A stretch of 64,000 nt of DNA from JBDHWG01 sp046328525 (GCA_046328525.1 JAXLWK010000004.1:186001-250000), one strand, 5' to 3'; positions 39,714 through 49,326 are shown, counted from the first letter of the stretch. Numbers and translations: made by a program. Notes: generated by a model not told the origin, from the sequence alone.

Positions 39714-40793
39714 ATGCTTATCGAAACGTTTGACCCGAAGACGGCCGGCGATGCCGAGTGGCTCGCCCTGAACCGCTTCGCCAACCGCCGCCGCCAGGAA
39801 GAGTGGCCCCACGACCTGCCGGCGCCCGTCGAGAAGACGCGGATTGACATGACCGCCTTCAAGCAGAACACGCGGCGCTACCTGTGGGTCGTGTGGCAGA
39901 GCGAGGATATCGTTGGGACGGCGGGCCTGTATGTCGAGGACGCGCAGAGCAACACACACCTCGCCTGGCTCGACATGTGGGTGCTGCCGCACGCGCGCGG
40001 CCACGGCCTCGGCCGGCAGCTGCTCGCGCTGGCCGCCGAAGCCGCCCGGTCCGAGGGCCGCCGCCTGATCATGGGCGAGACGGACAGCTATGTCCCGGCG
40101 GGTGACACCTTCGCGGGGCGCCTCGGCGCGAGCAAGGGGCTTGTCGCCTACACCAACGAGTTGACCATCGCCGACGTGGACCGCGCCATGATCCGCCGCT
40201 GGATCGAGCGCGCGCCCGAGCGGGCGGGCGGCTTCAGCCTGGAGTTCTGGGGGAACGGTGTGCCGGAAGAAGACGTTGACCGCTGGATCCGCATGTTCGA
40301 AACGTCCATCAACGACGAGCCGCGCGGTAATCTGGAACTGGAAGACGAGAAGCTCACGCCTGACGAAGTCCGCGAGTGGGAACGTGTCCTGAGCCATCGC
40401 CGCGTCGAGGCCTGGACGGCGGTTGTGCGCGAGGACGCGACCGGCGAACTGGCCGGCTTCAGCCAGGTGCGCTGGAACCCCTACGAGCCGGACAGTATGT
40501 GGCAGGGCGGCACGGGCACGAGCCGCGCCTACCGCAACCGCGGCCTCGGCCGCTGGATGAAGGCCGCGATGATGGAGCGCATCCTGCGCGAGCGGCCGGA
40601 TGTGAAGCGCATCCGCACCGGCAACGCCGAAGTCAACGCGCCGATGCTGAAGATCAACTGGGAGATGGGCTACCGTCCCACGAAGACGTGGACCACCTGG
40701 CAGATCGAGGTCGAGAAGGCGCTGGCGTGGACGGCGCAGGGGGCGGCCGTGGATAGCGCGGCCGACGACGCGCTGGAGAGCGCCGCCGCGTAG
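39714..40793 (+). CDS. Double-GNAT acetyltransferase, copy 1
   Basis: A 359-residue protein with two GNAT folds. N-terminal acetyl-CoA site: LPHARGHGLGRQLLALAAE (about residue 85). C-terminal site: YRNRGLGRWMKAAMMERIL (about 270), then GNAEVNAPMLKINWEMGYRP. AAGGAGA lies 5 bases before the ATG, 10 bases after the permease. The mycothiol synthase MshD has a similar duplicated layout, but the substrate is unknown. The gene neighbour at 41150 is a paralogue. Confidence 0.85.
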   Translation: MLIETFDPKTAGDAEWLALNRFANRRRQEEWPHDLPAPVEKTRIDMTAFKQNTRRYLWVVWQSEDIVGTAGLYVEDAQSNTHLAWLDMWVLPHARGHGLGRQLLALAAEAARSEGRRLIMGETDSYVPAGDTFAGRLGASKGLVAYTNELTIADVDRAMIRRWIERAPERAGGFSLEFWGNGVPEEDVDRWIRMFETSINDEPRGNLELEDEKLTPDEVREWERVLSHRRVEAWTAVVREDATGELAGFSQVRWNPYEPDSMWQGGTGTSRAYRNRGLGRWMKAAMMERILRERPDVKRIRTGNAEVNAPMLKINWEMGYRPTKTWTTWQIEVEKALAWTAQGAAVDSAADDALESAAA

Positions 40794-40797
40794 ACCT

Positions 40798-41052
40798 GTC
40801 ATTGCGAGACGGGCGATAGCCCGAAGAAGCAATCTCCCGATGCGGCGACGCCCAAGCTAGCCCGCTACGGAGCGCCGCTCACAAGAGCGGGAGGTTGCTT
40901 CGCTCCGCTGCTCAGAACACACACGACCGGCTGTCATTGCGAGGCGACCTTGCCGCCGAAGCAATCTCTCGCCAGGTGAAAGACACGCCGGCGCCGCTCA
41001 GACCGCCTATCGCAAGGGTGCGGGATTGCTTCGCTGACGCTCGCAATGACGG
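40798..41052. repeat. Two rep-D copies between the GNAT paralogues
   Basis: Copy one (40798-40914) has the left end GTCATTGCGAGA and a degenerate right end (GCTGCTCAGAACACA). Copy two (40932-41052) has both ends intact (GTCATTGCGAGG; CTCGCAATGAC). Confidence 0.8.
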
Positions 41053-41149
41053 CTTGGCAGTGTTCTTGTGTCGGCGCATGCCACGCCAGGGCTTGGCGGT
41101 CTCGCAACGACAGCGCGAACACACGAAGGACATAGTTAAGGAGACTCGA

Positions 41150-42199
41150 ATGCGTATCGTCCGTTTTGACCCGTCGAGCGCGAGCCACAATGAGTGGACC
41201 GCTCTTAACCGTTTCTGGAACAGCATCAATACGGAATACTGGCCGGAGGACCCGCCAGTCCCGGTCGAGAAGACGATCCTCGACTACACCAGCCAGCCGT
41301 CGTTCACGACCCGCTACCTCTTCGCCGCGTGGGACGCCGACGGCCACATCGTCGGCGCGTCCGAGGCGTATGTCCCCCACACCGAGGACAACCAGCACCT
41401 TGCCTACTGCGACCTGGCGGTCCTGCCGGCGTGGCGCGGCCAAGGCCTCGGCGCGCAGCTCCTGGCGTGCCTGGTCGAGCCGGCCCGCGCCGAGGAGCGC
41501 CGCCTGCTCCAGTTCTTCGTGGACGGCGAGCACAACACGACAGACATCGCGTTGGAGCGCGTCGGCAAGATGGGCATGGAGATGCGTCAGAACCAGCTCG
41601 ACATCGCCAAAGTGGACAAGCCCATGCTGGACACGTGGATCGAGCGGGCCAGCGAACGCGCCGCCGACTTCAGCATCGGTTCCTGGGACGGCGTGTATCC
41701 TGAAGCGGAGATGCCGGGCATCGTCCGCCTGTTCGAGGCGATGAACGACGCGCCACGCGGCGAGCTGGACTGGGAAGATGAGGTGGTCACGCCGGAGATC
41801 CTGCGCGAGTGGGAGCAGAGCGCGATGAAGCGCGGCGAGGAGCGCTGGACGGTCTTCACCCGCGACACCGCGACCGGCGAGCTGGCGGGCTACAGCCAGA
41901 TCTTCATGCACCCGCTCCAGCCGACGGTCGCCTGGCAGGGCGCGACGGCGACGCTGCCGAAGTACCGCAACCGCGGCCTGGGCCGCTGGATGAAGGCGGT
42001 CATGCTGGAGAAGGTTATGCGCGAGCGGCGGCTGATCCAGTGCATCCGCACGGGCAACGCCGACAGCAACGCGCCGATGCTGAAGATCAACTACGAGCTA
42101 GGCTTCTACCACCGCAAGACGTGGCAGATCTGGCAGATCGAGGTCGAGCGCGCGGCGGAGGTCGCCGCGGAGAGCGAGCCGATGGCGCAGGTAGCGTAG
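41150..42199 (+). CDS. Double-GNAT acetyltransferase, copy 2
   Basis: A 349-residue paralogue of the 39.7 kb gene. The start at 41150 has AAGGAGA upstream. Acetyl-CoA loops: LPAWRGQGLGAQLLACLVE and YRNRGLGRWMKAVMLEKVM; GNADSNAPMLKINYELGFYH closes the second domain. The two genes probably arose by tandem duplication, with rep-D copies between, and may act on related substrates, for instance in resistance or tailoring. Confidence 0.85.
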   Translation: MRIVRFDPSSASHNEWTALNRFWNSINTEYWPEDPPVPVEKTILDYTSQPSFTTRYLFAAWDADGHIVGASEAYVPHTEDNQHLAYCDLAVLPAWRGQGLGAQLLACLVEPARAEERRLLQFFVDGEHNTTDIALERVGKMGMEMRQNQLDIAKVDKPMLDTWIERASERAADFSIGSWDGVYPEAEMPGIVRLFEAMNDAPRGELDWEDEVVTPEILREWEQSAMKRGEERWTVFTRDTATGELAGYSQIFMHPLQPTVAWQGATATLPKYRNRGLGRWMKAVMLEKVMRERRLIQCIRTGNADSNAPMLKINYELGFYHRKTWQIWQIEVERAAEVAAESEPMAQVA

Positions 42200-42204
42200 G
42201 CTAA

Positions 42205-42312
42205 ACCCGTCCCTCCATCCCCCACCCCCTTCCTCCCGCTCTGGGAGGAAGGGGAGCCAGACCGTCTCGCACCCCTCTCCCACAAGGGGAGAGGGGACGG
42301 GGGTGAGGGCCG
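42205..42312. repeat. Two rep-A palindromes
   Basis: CCCCTTCCTCCC/GGGAGGAAGGGG (about 42226-42253) and CCCCTCTCCC/GGGAGAGGGG with GGGGGTGAGGG (about 42271-42310), just after the second GNAT gene. Confidence 0.75.
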
Positions 42313-42339
42313 AGGCTCCCCCCGCGCCGTCCGCCAGCG

Positions 42340-42567
42340 CCCGGCCCGCCGCTCCAGCCACAGCAGCGCCTGGTTGAGGCCGATGGCGACGACGGCGATG
42401 ACCAGGACGCCGGCCTGTATCTTGTCCGGGTTGTCCTGGGCAATCCCCTCGTTGAACAGCACCCCCAGCCCGCCCGCCGCGATTCACGCGCCGATGGTCG
42501 CCAGGCCCACGATGCTGACCATCGCCAGGCGCACCCCTACCAGGATGATGGGCGCTATTCACTTGAA
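42340..42567 (-). pseudogene. 3' fragment of an osmoprotectant (OpuBB/OpuCB-type) ABC permease
   Basis: On the minus strand the frame reads FK*IAPIILVGVRLAMVSIVG, then LATIGA*IAAGGLGVLFNEG and IAQDNPDKIQAGVLVIAVVA to LERR. This is the C-terminal third of glycine-betaine-type permeases (GAGGLG and ...LLERR motifs). Two TGA codons interrupt it, each where Trp would fit. Upstream homology ends at a TAG about 20 bases earlier. Other genes here use TGA to stop, so this is decay. Confidence 0.75.
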
Positions 42568-42678
42568 GGTACTGGACCGCCGCTAACCACGCATCCATAG
42601 AACCACTAACTTCCTGGCCTCAAGTTTCCTCAACGACACCCTCTTTCAGAGAGCGCCACGCCTGCAAACATTACCTGG

Positions 42679-43806
42679 TCACTCTTGCAGCGGCTGGAAA
42701 CCGCGGCCATGCACCTCTTGGGCCGGCGAGACGATCACGAACGCTTTCGGGTCCGCCGCATTGACCAGGGCCTTGAGCCGGTTGATCTCCGTCACCGTGA
42801 GCGCCACCATCAGCACGTCGCGCTCCTGACCGGAGTACATGCCCTTGCCGTGGAGGGCCGTCACCCCGCGCTTCAACTCCTTCATGATGGCGTCGGCGAC
42901 GGCCTGGGGCTGCTCCGTCACGACCAGGGTCAGCACCTGCTGGCGGTGGCGCGTCAGGCGCGGGATGATCTGGCCCACGTCCCAGATCCGGCCCGGCTTG
43001 CCCCCCTTCGGGAACAGGTCGCCGACGACGGGGATGTTCTCGTACTTTGGCAAAATCTCGCCCGGTGACTCGTGCAGGCCAATCGTGCCGAAGCCCACCG
43101 CAAAAATGATGGCATAGAAGATCAGGAGCGCCGTCAGCACCACCCCGCCAGACGTGTCGCCGATCGCGGCCCGCTGAACGATGCCATCCCACGATGAGAT
43201 CGGGATGGGGTGCAGATAGAGCTTGAAGATGAGGGCGATAGCCACCAGGATGTATAGCCAAACGTAGTTGCGGCGGAAGCGGCGGCCAAATGCTTCCGCT
43301 GTCGTAATCGGGAAACCAGGGACAAGCAAGGAGTGAGCCAGGCTTTCGGCCCACTCGGCGTGGGGGGTGAACGGCGGCACGAGCATCGCTGCGAAGAAGT
43401 CGGTCTCGATGAGCCGGGCGCGGTAGCTCCACAGCTCGTAGTAGCGGTAGCGGCGGGCTTCGATCCACAGGAACAAGGTGAGCAGCACCATGTTCATGAC
43501 GAGAATCGCGTAGTGGTTGGAGATACTGGAGAAGCAGAAGGTGACAGCGGCGCTGGTGGTGATGACGGCCCAGTTGGTGGTGGTGTCGAGGCGCTGCCGC
43601 CAGGCGTTGCTGCGCTGGATCTCGGCGCGGTAGTAGTGCACCATCGCCGTCGTGAACTCCGAGGCGCGCAGGTTGTAGCCTCGATACGACCAGACGGCCT
43701 CCGGCGTCGGCCCGGCGCCCGGTGGCGGTGACGCGCCGGCGGCGGGCGGCGCACCGGGAACGCCGTCCGAGGCAAACGGCGGCGCGTTCGGGTTGACGCT
43801 CGGCAT
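42679..43806 (-). CDS. DUF2270 protein with C-terminal DUF2179-like domain
   Basis: A 375-residue membrane protein. The start at 43806 has GGGGAGGG 3 bases upstream. A Pro/Gly-rich N-terminus is followed by the DUF2270 region (WSYRGYNLRASEFTTAMVHY; IEARRYRYYELWSYRARLIE) with four membrane segments. The last 85 residues (VLTLVVTEQPQAVADAIMKE; GKGMYSGQERDVLMVALTVT) resemble the cytoplasmic DUF2179 domain of YitT-like proteins. The fusion suggests a membrane sensor or transporter-like role, unknown. Confidence 0.8.
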   Translation of the reverse strand: MPSVNPNAPPFASDGVPGAPPAAGASPPPGAGPTPEAVWSYRGYNLRASEFTTAMVHYYRAEIQRSNAWRQRLDTTTNWAVITTSAAVTFCFSSISNHYAILVMNMVLLTLFLWIEARRYRYYELWSYRARLIETDFFAAMLVPPFTPHAEWAESLAHSLLVPGFPITTAEAFGRRFRRNYVWLYILVAIALIFKLYLHPIPISSWDGIVQRAAIGDTSGGVVLTALLIFYAIIFAVGFGTIGLHESPGEILPKYENIPVVGDLFPKGGKPGRIWDVGQIIPRLTRHRQQVLTLVVTEQPQAVADAIMKELKRGVTALHGKGMYSGQERDVLMVALTVTEINRLKALVNAADPKAFVIVSPAQEVHGRGFQPLQE

Positions 43807-43906
43807 ATACCCTCCCCTATGAACCATGCCCCGACGGACCTATCCCAAGCCCCAATGATAGCCGCACAGGACCCCGCGCGCAACTGGCCCCATCGTCAAA
43901 TAGAGA

Positions 43907-43941
43907 AAGACCCTGAAGGTCGCTAAGACACTCAGGGTCTT
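43907..43941 (-). terminator. ssrA terminator
   Basis: Minus-strand stem AAGACCCTGA/TCAGGGTCTT with a 15-base loop, then TCTCT. It lies 10 bases beyond the tmRNA 3' end. Confidence 0.7.
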
Positions 43942-43950
43942 GTCTGAAGG

Positions 43951-44295
43951 TGGAGATGGCGGGAATTGAACCCGCGTCCCGAAAGCTGCACCGAAGGCGT
44001 CTACAAGCTTAGTCGTCTCCCGAGTTGTCGCGCTGGTCCATCTTAGCCGACCAAGCCGGATCCAGCGCCAGGCGACGGTCTTTCGCTTCCCTCATCGCCG
44101 TCGGGGAAGCGGCACTCCGGCTAAATGGTGCTGCTAACTAGACTGTCGGAGTGAGACTAGCGCAGCATCGCCACCCTTAGGCGGCGAGGGCCAATGGTTG
44201 ATTGGCAGTTGTTGTTTTGCCCACTTTTTACGAGGATCAGGCGCCTCGGCTTGCAGCCCGCGATCTTCCCTCCCGGTCGAAACCATGTCATCCCC
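43951..44295 (-). ncRNA. ssrA: Transfer-messenger RNA (tmRNA)
   Basis: A 345-base RNA that rescues stalled ribosomes with SmpB. The acceptor stem pairs 5' GGGGATG (44295-44289) with 3' CATCTCC (43958-43952). The T arm GGGTTCAATTCCCGCC and the 5' GGTTTCGAC are typical. The tag frame reads GKTTTANQPLALAA and stops TAA at 44179-44177; the resume codon is inferred as GGC at 44221-44219. The gene encodes ACC then T at the 3' end, so CCA must be completed by nucleotidyltransferase. Confidence 0.96.
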
Positions 44296-44340
44296 ATGCA
44301 CCGGTAAGACGCCAGGCGGCGGCAAACCTTACGCCGTCCC

Positions 44341-45423
44341 TCACCCCCACCGCGCCAGCCACTCGTCTGCCGTCAGGGCGTGGGGGTCGGCGCCGGCAGT
44401 CTCCAGCTCGGCCAGGATGTTGCTGAAGCGCTGCGTGAAGCGGTTGTTCGCCTCGCGCAGCGCGCTCTCCCCGTCCACGTTGTCCCACAGCGCTACGTTC
44501 GACAGGGCGAACAGCAGGTCGCCGAACTCGGCGGCGCGCTCCTCCGCCGTCTGCGCCGCCTGCCACTCCGCGAACTCCTCCCGCAGCTTCGCCCACGCTC
44601 CGTCCCGCGACGGCCACGCGAAGCCGTAGCGGGCGGCGCGGCGCTGGATCTCCTGCGCCCGCGACAGGGCCGGCAGGGCCAGGACGATGCCGGCGAAGGG
44701 GTTGGCGGCGCGCTCGCCCTTCTTGGCCCGCTCCTCCGCCTTTAGCCGCTCCCAGTTGCGCGTCACGCCCTCGGCGTCGGCCACCTCGACGTCGCCAAAG
44801 ACGTGGGGGTGGCGGCGGATGAGCTTGCTGGTGATGTGGCCGGCGACGTCGCTGAGCTGGAACTCGCCGTCCCGCGTCGCAATCTGGGCGTGGAACACGA
44901 CCTGCAACAGCAGGTCGCCCAGCTCCTCGCTGAGCTTCGCCATGTCGCCGCCGTCCAGGGCGTCCAGGCACTCGTAGGTCTCCTCCAGGAGGTACGGGCG
45001 CAGCGACAGGTGCGTCTGCTCGCGGTCCCACGGGCAGCCGGTCGGGCTGAGCAGCGTCGCCATGACGCCGTCCAGGGACAACACCGAGCCGGGGTGCGGC
45101 AGGGCCGGGATGTAGAGATACTCGGCGCTCGGCAGGGCGGCCTCGTCCATCTCGGTCAGCGTCGTCGGGTGGAGGGTGGCGCTGCCGTCGGCGAGACTGA
45201 CGAGCGTGGCCGGGTGGTTGGCCGGGTAGGCGTTGCGCAGCGTGCGCGCCACGGCGGCAGCGTCCGCGCCGCGCAGGGCGATCAGCGCCGGGCGGTCCAC
45301 GTCCAGGTGCGGGCTATAGCGGGCGGCGATGGCCGCGCCGTCGGCAAGCTGCACGCCCGACCCGAACGGGTCCAGCTCCAGGGCGGCCAGCACAGGCTCC
45401 AGGTTTGCCAGGGAAAGCATCAT
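44341..45423 (-). CDS. mazG: Nucleoside triphosphate pyrophosphohydrolase (MazG) with reduced N-terminal domain
   Basis: A 360-residue protein. From about residue 115 it is a double MazG: GCPWDREQTHLSLRPYLLEE, then EELGDLLLQVVFHAQ and RRHPHVFGDVEVADAEGV are the first repeat, and FGDLLFALSNVALW and ANNRFTQRFSNILAELE the second. It hydrolyses aberrant NTPs. Residues 1-110 resemble a much reduced tetrapyrrole (SAM) methylase domain, as in YabN fusions, without a visible SAM motif. ATG at 45423 or 45420. A minus-strand TATAAT at 45474-45469 is a possible -10. ssrA follows downstream. Confidence 0.92.
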   Translation of the reverse strand: MMLSLANLEPVLAALELDPFGSGVQLADGAAIAARYSPHLDVDRPALIALRGADAAAVARTLRNAYPANHPATLVSLADGSATLHPTTLTEMDEAALPSAEYLYIPALPHPGSVLSLDGVMATLLSPTGCPWDREQTHLSLRPYLLEETYECLDALDGGDMAKLSEELGDLLLQVVFHAQIATRDGEFQLSDVAGHITSKLIRRHPHVFGDVEVADAEGVTRNWERLKAEERAKKGERAANPFAGIVLALPALSRAQEIQRRAARYGFAWPSRDGAWAKLREEFAEWQAAQTAEERAAEFGDLLFALSNVALWDNVDGESALREANNRFTQRFSNILAELETAGADPHALTADEWLARWG

Positions 45424-45518
45424 CGTGAATTCCTCTCATACGGGCATTCGCTCGGGTCAATCCCCTTTATTATAGGCCAGGACGGTGCATGAACCCTGTC
45501 TCGACGGCGACGCTGCAA

Positions 45519-45547
45519 TTGGCCGCTGGCCCCTGGTTCTATATAAT
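45519..45547 (+). promoter_or_regulatory. Promoter of the beta-helix gene
   Basis: TTGGCC (45519-45524), 17-base spacer, TATAAT (45542-45547), about 37 bases before the GTG start. Confidence 0.65.
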
Positions 45548-45583
45548 AGTACGTCATTGTCGTCGCCAACACCGGGGGGTCAA

Positions 45584-48500
45584 GTGAATACCCGTTCTTG
45601 CCCGCGCGCGCTCGTCCGCGCCCTGCTCGCTCTCCTCGCCTTCGCCACCGTCCTCGCCGCCGGCCGGCCGGCTTACGCGATCGGTTCCACAATCATCTAC
45701 GTCGTGCCCGGCGGGGCGGGCGCCAAGACCGGCGCCGACTGGGCTAACGCCAACGACCTCGCGCCGGCGCTGGCCGGCGCCAGCGGCTCCGCTGAAATCT
45801 GGGTGGCCGCCGGCACGTACAAGCCAACGAGCGGCACGGACAAAAGCGAGACATTCGCTCTCAAGAACGACGTGGCCGTCTACGGCGGGTTCGCCGGGAA
45901 CGAGACGCAACTCAACCAGCGTAACTGGCGCACCAACGTCACCATTCTGAGCGGCGACATCGGGACGGCGAACAACAATGGCGACAACAGCTACCACGTC
46001 GTGACGGGTAGCGGGACGGACGCGACAGCCATCCTCGATGGCTTCACCGTCACGGGCGGCAACGCGAGCGTCGGGGGCGGGGATTGCGCGGGCGCCAGAT
46101 GCGGCGGCGGGATGCTCAACATCGGCGGCAGCCCGACGGTGACCAACGTCACCTTCAGCGGCAACAATGCCTTCCGCGCCGGCGGCGGAATGTACAACGG
46201 TATCAACGTCACCATCCCGAGCAGCCCGACGCTGACCAACGTCATCTTCAGCGGCAACACCGCCGATACCGGCGGCGGGATCGAGAATGACTACAGCAAC
46301 CCGATCCTGTTGAACGTCGTCTTCAGCGGTAATCGCGCGGACAAGGGCGGCGCGCTCTACAATGCTGGGATCTCGCCCAGCAACCCGACAGCGCTCACCA
46401 ACGCCACCTTCAACGGCAACTCTGCCAACCAGGGTGGCGCGGTCTACAACGTCAATAGCAGAGTGGAGATCCGCAACAGCATCCTGTGGGGCGACAGCGC
46501 CCCCAACAATAGCGAAATCTTCACCGACACAAGCTCACGGAACAGCAAAACCTGGGTGTACTATAGCATCGTCCAGGGGTCGGGCAGCAGCGGCTTTTGG
46601 ACCACGGAAGCTCCGAATACCCCAGGTACGTTCGATGGCGGAAACAACCTCGATACCGACCCGATGTTCCAGGGGGCGCCGAGCAACCTGCGCCTGCAGT
46701 ACGCCTCGTCGGCCATCAACAAGGGCAACAACACGTACGTCTCCGGCGTGACGACCGACCTGGACGGGAACCCGCGCATCGTGGGCGGGACGGTGGACAT
46801 GGGCGCGTACGAGTCGCCCTGCCCGGCCCAGGGCAGCATCATCTACGTGAACGGTGGCGCTTCGGGCGCCAATACCGGCGCGAGCTGGACGGACGCCTAC
46901 ACGACCTTGACGGCGGCGCTGGCGGGCGTGCCGACGACGCCGCCCAACGCCTGCGCCGAGATCTGGGTCGCGCAGGGGACGTACACCCCGACGACGCCCA
47001 GCGGCCGCGATGCCACATTCACCCTCAAGAGCAACGTGGCGATCTACGGCGGGTTCACCAGCGGGCAGACGCTGCTAAGCCAGCGCAACTGGCGCGCCAA
47101 CGTCACGACGCTGAGCGGCAACATTGGGACGTCGAACGACACCAGCGACAACAGCTACCACGTCGTGACGGGCAGCGGGACGAATAGCACCGCCATCCTC
47201 GACGGGTTCACCGTGACCGGCGGCAACGCGAGCGTACAAACTATCCCGACCGACCGTGGCGGTGGGATGTACACCAGCGGCGGCAGCCCCTCCCTGACCA
47301 ACATCTTGTTCAGCGGCAACTCGGCCTGGAACGGCGCCGGGATGTACAGCGAGAGCAATAGCCGCCCGACACTGACCAACGTCTCGTTCATCAGCAACAG
47401 CGCGTCTAGCACCGGTGGCGGGCTGGGCATCGCCGACAGCAGCACGACGCTGACCAACGTCACGTTCAGCGGCAACTCCGCCTTCTCGGGCGGCGCGCTG
47501 TACAACGAAAGTGGCAGCGTGACGGTGACCAACGGCCTTTTCAGCGGCAACTCCGCGACCGGCTACGGCGGCGGCGTGTGGAACAACGGCACAGGGGGCG
47601 CGGCCACGATCACCTTCACCAACGTCACATTTGGCGGCAACTCCGCCCAATTCGGCGGCGCATTGTACAACGCTCAAGGCAGCGCGACGATCCGCAACAG
47701 CATCCTGTGGGGCGACGGCGGCGGCAGCAGCGAGATTCAGGGTACTCCTGCGACTGTGACCAACAGCATCGTTCAGGGCGGCTACGGCTCCCCCACCGAT
47801 AACAACCTTGACGCCGACCCGAAGTTCATCACGCCCATCACGGCCTCCGCCCCGACGACCACCGGCAACCTGCGCCTGCTGTCAGGCTCCCCGGCCTTCA
47901 ACGCCGGTAACAACAGCGTCACTAACCCGTCGCTGCCCGCCACCGACCTGGACGGCGCGCCGCGCATCGCGTTCGGCACAGTGGACATGGGCGCGTACGA
48001 GACGCAGATCGTCGCCAGCCCGACTCAGTCGCCGGCCGCGAACTCCGCCGGCTGGAACAACACCGACGTCACGGTGACCTGGAACTGGCGCAACACCGCC
48101 GGCGCCGTCCCCGCCAGCGCCGACTGCCCCGCGACCAGCGCGTCATCGGGCGAGGGCACGCTCACCGTGACCGGCGCGTGCAAGGACGCGAACGGTTCCA
48201 CCGGCGCCGCGTCGTACACCGTCAAGGTAGACAAGACCGCACCGACGGTCACTCTCAACTCCGCGGCGAACTCCTGCGATGTGCCCGGTAGCAACGGCTG
48301 GTGCCGCGGGACGCAGACGGCCGGCTTCAGCGCCAGCGACTCGCTCAGCGGCGTCGCCAGCCCCTGCACTGGCGCCACGTGCAACTTCACGCAATCCACG
48401 ACGACCAACGGGAGCGGCGTCACCATTAGCTCCGGCCAGGTGTGCGACGTAGCCGGCAACTGCGCCTCCAGCAACGCCGGCCCGTTCAAGATCGACTCCG

Positions 48501-49321
48501 TCGCCCCGACGAATGTGAGCGGCGCGCCGACAACGCCGCCGAACGGGAGCAACGGCTGGTACAAGTCGTCGTTGCAGGTGCAGTTCGCGGGGAGCGACCC
48601 CAGCCCAGGCTCGGGCATTGCCTCGTGCTCCCTGGTCACCTACAGCGGCCCCGACGGCGCCTCGGTGACGGTGAACGGCTCGTGTACCGACTACGCCGGG
48701 AACACCAGCAACTCGGTCGCCTCCAGCGCGTTCAAGTACGATGCCACAGGCCCAACCCTGAACCCGACCATCTCGCCCAATTCGCCGGTGCTGGGCGGGA
48801 CGGCGACAGCCTCGCCCAACGCCGGCGACGCCACGTCCGGCATCGCCAGCCAGAGCTGCGATCCGGTGAACACGTCGAGCGTCGGAGCCAAAACGCTCAC
48901 CTGCACGGCGACGGACAACGCCGGCAACACAAATAGCGTTGTGGTCCACTACAGCGTCGGCTACGCCGTCAGCACCGTGTCGCCCATCGTGGCCGCGCCG
49001 AGCGTCAACAGCCTCTACCTCCTGGGGATCGGGACGACGGCGACGCCAATCAAGTGGACGCTGAAGAACGCGGCGGGGACGCCGATCACGGCGGCCGGGA
49101 CGGTGACGGGGATCGCGTACAAGGTGAACCCGGGCTGCGGGACATTCCCGACGGATCCGACGGGGGCGACGGCGGCGAGCGTGACGGGCACGAACCCGAA
49201 GTACGACACGTTGCAGAAAGCGTGGGTGTACAATTGGATCCTGCCTGGGCGCGGCTGCTACAGCCTGTTCATCACCCTGAACAGCGGCCAGACGCTGACC
49301 CTGTTCTACCACAGCTATTAG
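45584..49321 (+). CDS. Giant secreted beta-helix protein with PxKF-like C-terminus
   Basis: A 1245-residue exported protein. The GTG start at 45584 follows GGGGGG and gives a clean signal peptide (ALVRALLALLAFATVLAAGR). Residues about 40-430 and 430-830 are two related right-handed beta-helix regions with choice-of-anchor-Q-like ends (LDGNPRIVGGTVDMGAYE; LDGAPRIAFGTVDMGAYE), each with TNVTFSGN-type coils. Then come Ig/HYR-like segments (TVTLNSAANSCDVPGSNGWC) and the PxKF-like tail (PIKWTLKNAAGTPITAAGTV; GRGCYSLFITLNSGQTLTLF). It is probably a cell-surface or polysaccharide-acting protein; no catalytic motif is visible. Internal repeats suggest duplication of the whole helix unit. Confidence 0.88.
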   Translation: MNTRSCPRALVRALLALLAFATVLAAGRPAYAIGSTIIYVVPGGAGAKTGADWANANDLAPALAGASGSAEIWVAAGTYKPTSGTDKSETFALKNDVAVYGGFAGNETQLNQRNWRTNVTILSGDIGTANNNGDNSYHVVTGSGTDATAILDGFTVTGGNASVGGGDCAGARCGGGMLNIGGSPTVTNVTFSGNNAFRAGGGMYNGINVTIPSSPTLTNVIFSGNTADTGGGIENDYSNPILLNVVFSGNRADKGGALYNAGISPSNPTALTNATFNGNSANQGGAVYNVNSRVEIRNSILWGDSAPNNSEIFTDTSSRNSKTWVYYSIVQGSGSSGFWTTEAPNTPGTFDGGNNLDTDPMFQGAPSNLRLQYASSAINKGNNTYVSGVTTDLDGNPRIVGGTVDMGAYESPCPAQGSIIYVNGGASGANTGASWTDAYTTLTAALAGVPTTPPNACAEIWVAQGTYTPTTPSGRDATFTLKSNVAIYGGFTSGQTLLSQRNWRANVTTLSGNIGTSNDTSDNSYHVVTGSGTNSTAILDGFTVTGGNASVQTIPTDRGGGMYTSGGSPSLTNILFSGNSAWNGAGMYSESNSRPTLTNVSFISNSASSTGGGLGIADSSTTLTNVTFSGNSAFSGGALYNESGSVTVTNGLFSGNSATGYGGGVWNNGTGGAATITFTNVTFGGNSAQFGGALYNAQGSATIRNSILWGDGGGSSEIQGTPATVTNSIVQGGYGSPTDNNLDADPKFITPITASAPTTTGNLRLLSGSPAFNAGNNSVTNPSLPATDLDGAPRIAFGTVDMGAYETQIVASPTQSPAANSAGWNNTDVTVTWNWRNTAGAVPASADCPATSASSGEGTLTVTGACKDANGSTGAASYTVKVDKTAPTVTLNSAANSCDVPGSNGWCRGTQTAGFSASDSLSGVASPCTGATCNFTQSTTTNGSGVTISSGQVCDVAGNCASSNAGPFKIDSVAPTNVSGAPTTPPNGSNGWYKSSLQVQFAGSDPSPGSGIASCSLVTYSGPDGASVTVNGSCTDYAGNTSNSVASSAFKYDATGPTLNPTISPNSPVLGGTATASPNAGDATSGIASQSCDPVNTSSVGAKTLTCTATDNAGNTNSVVVHYSVGYAVSTVSPIVAAPSVNSLYLLGIGTTATPIKWTLKNAAGTPITAAGTVTGIAYKVNPGCGTFPTDPTGATAASVTGTNPKYDTLQKAWVYNWILPGRGCYSLFITLNSGQTLTLFYHSY

Positions 49322-49326
49322 CGCCC

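Noticed and set aside
42106..42598. Genuine short ABC permease with UGA-coded Trp
   Set aside because: The gene is 5'-truncated and neighbouring genes end at TGA, so recoding is not supported.
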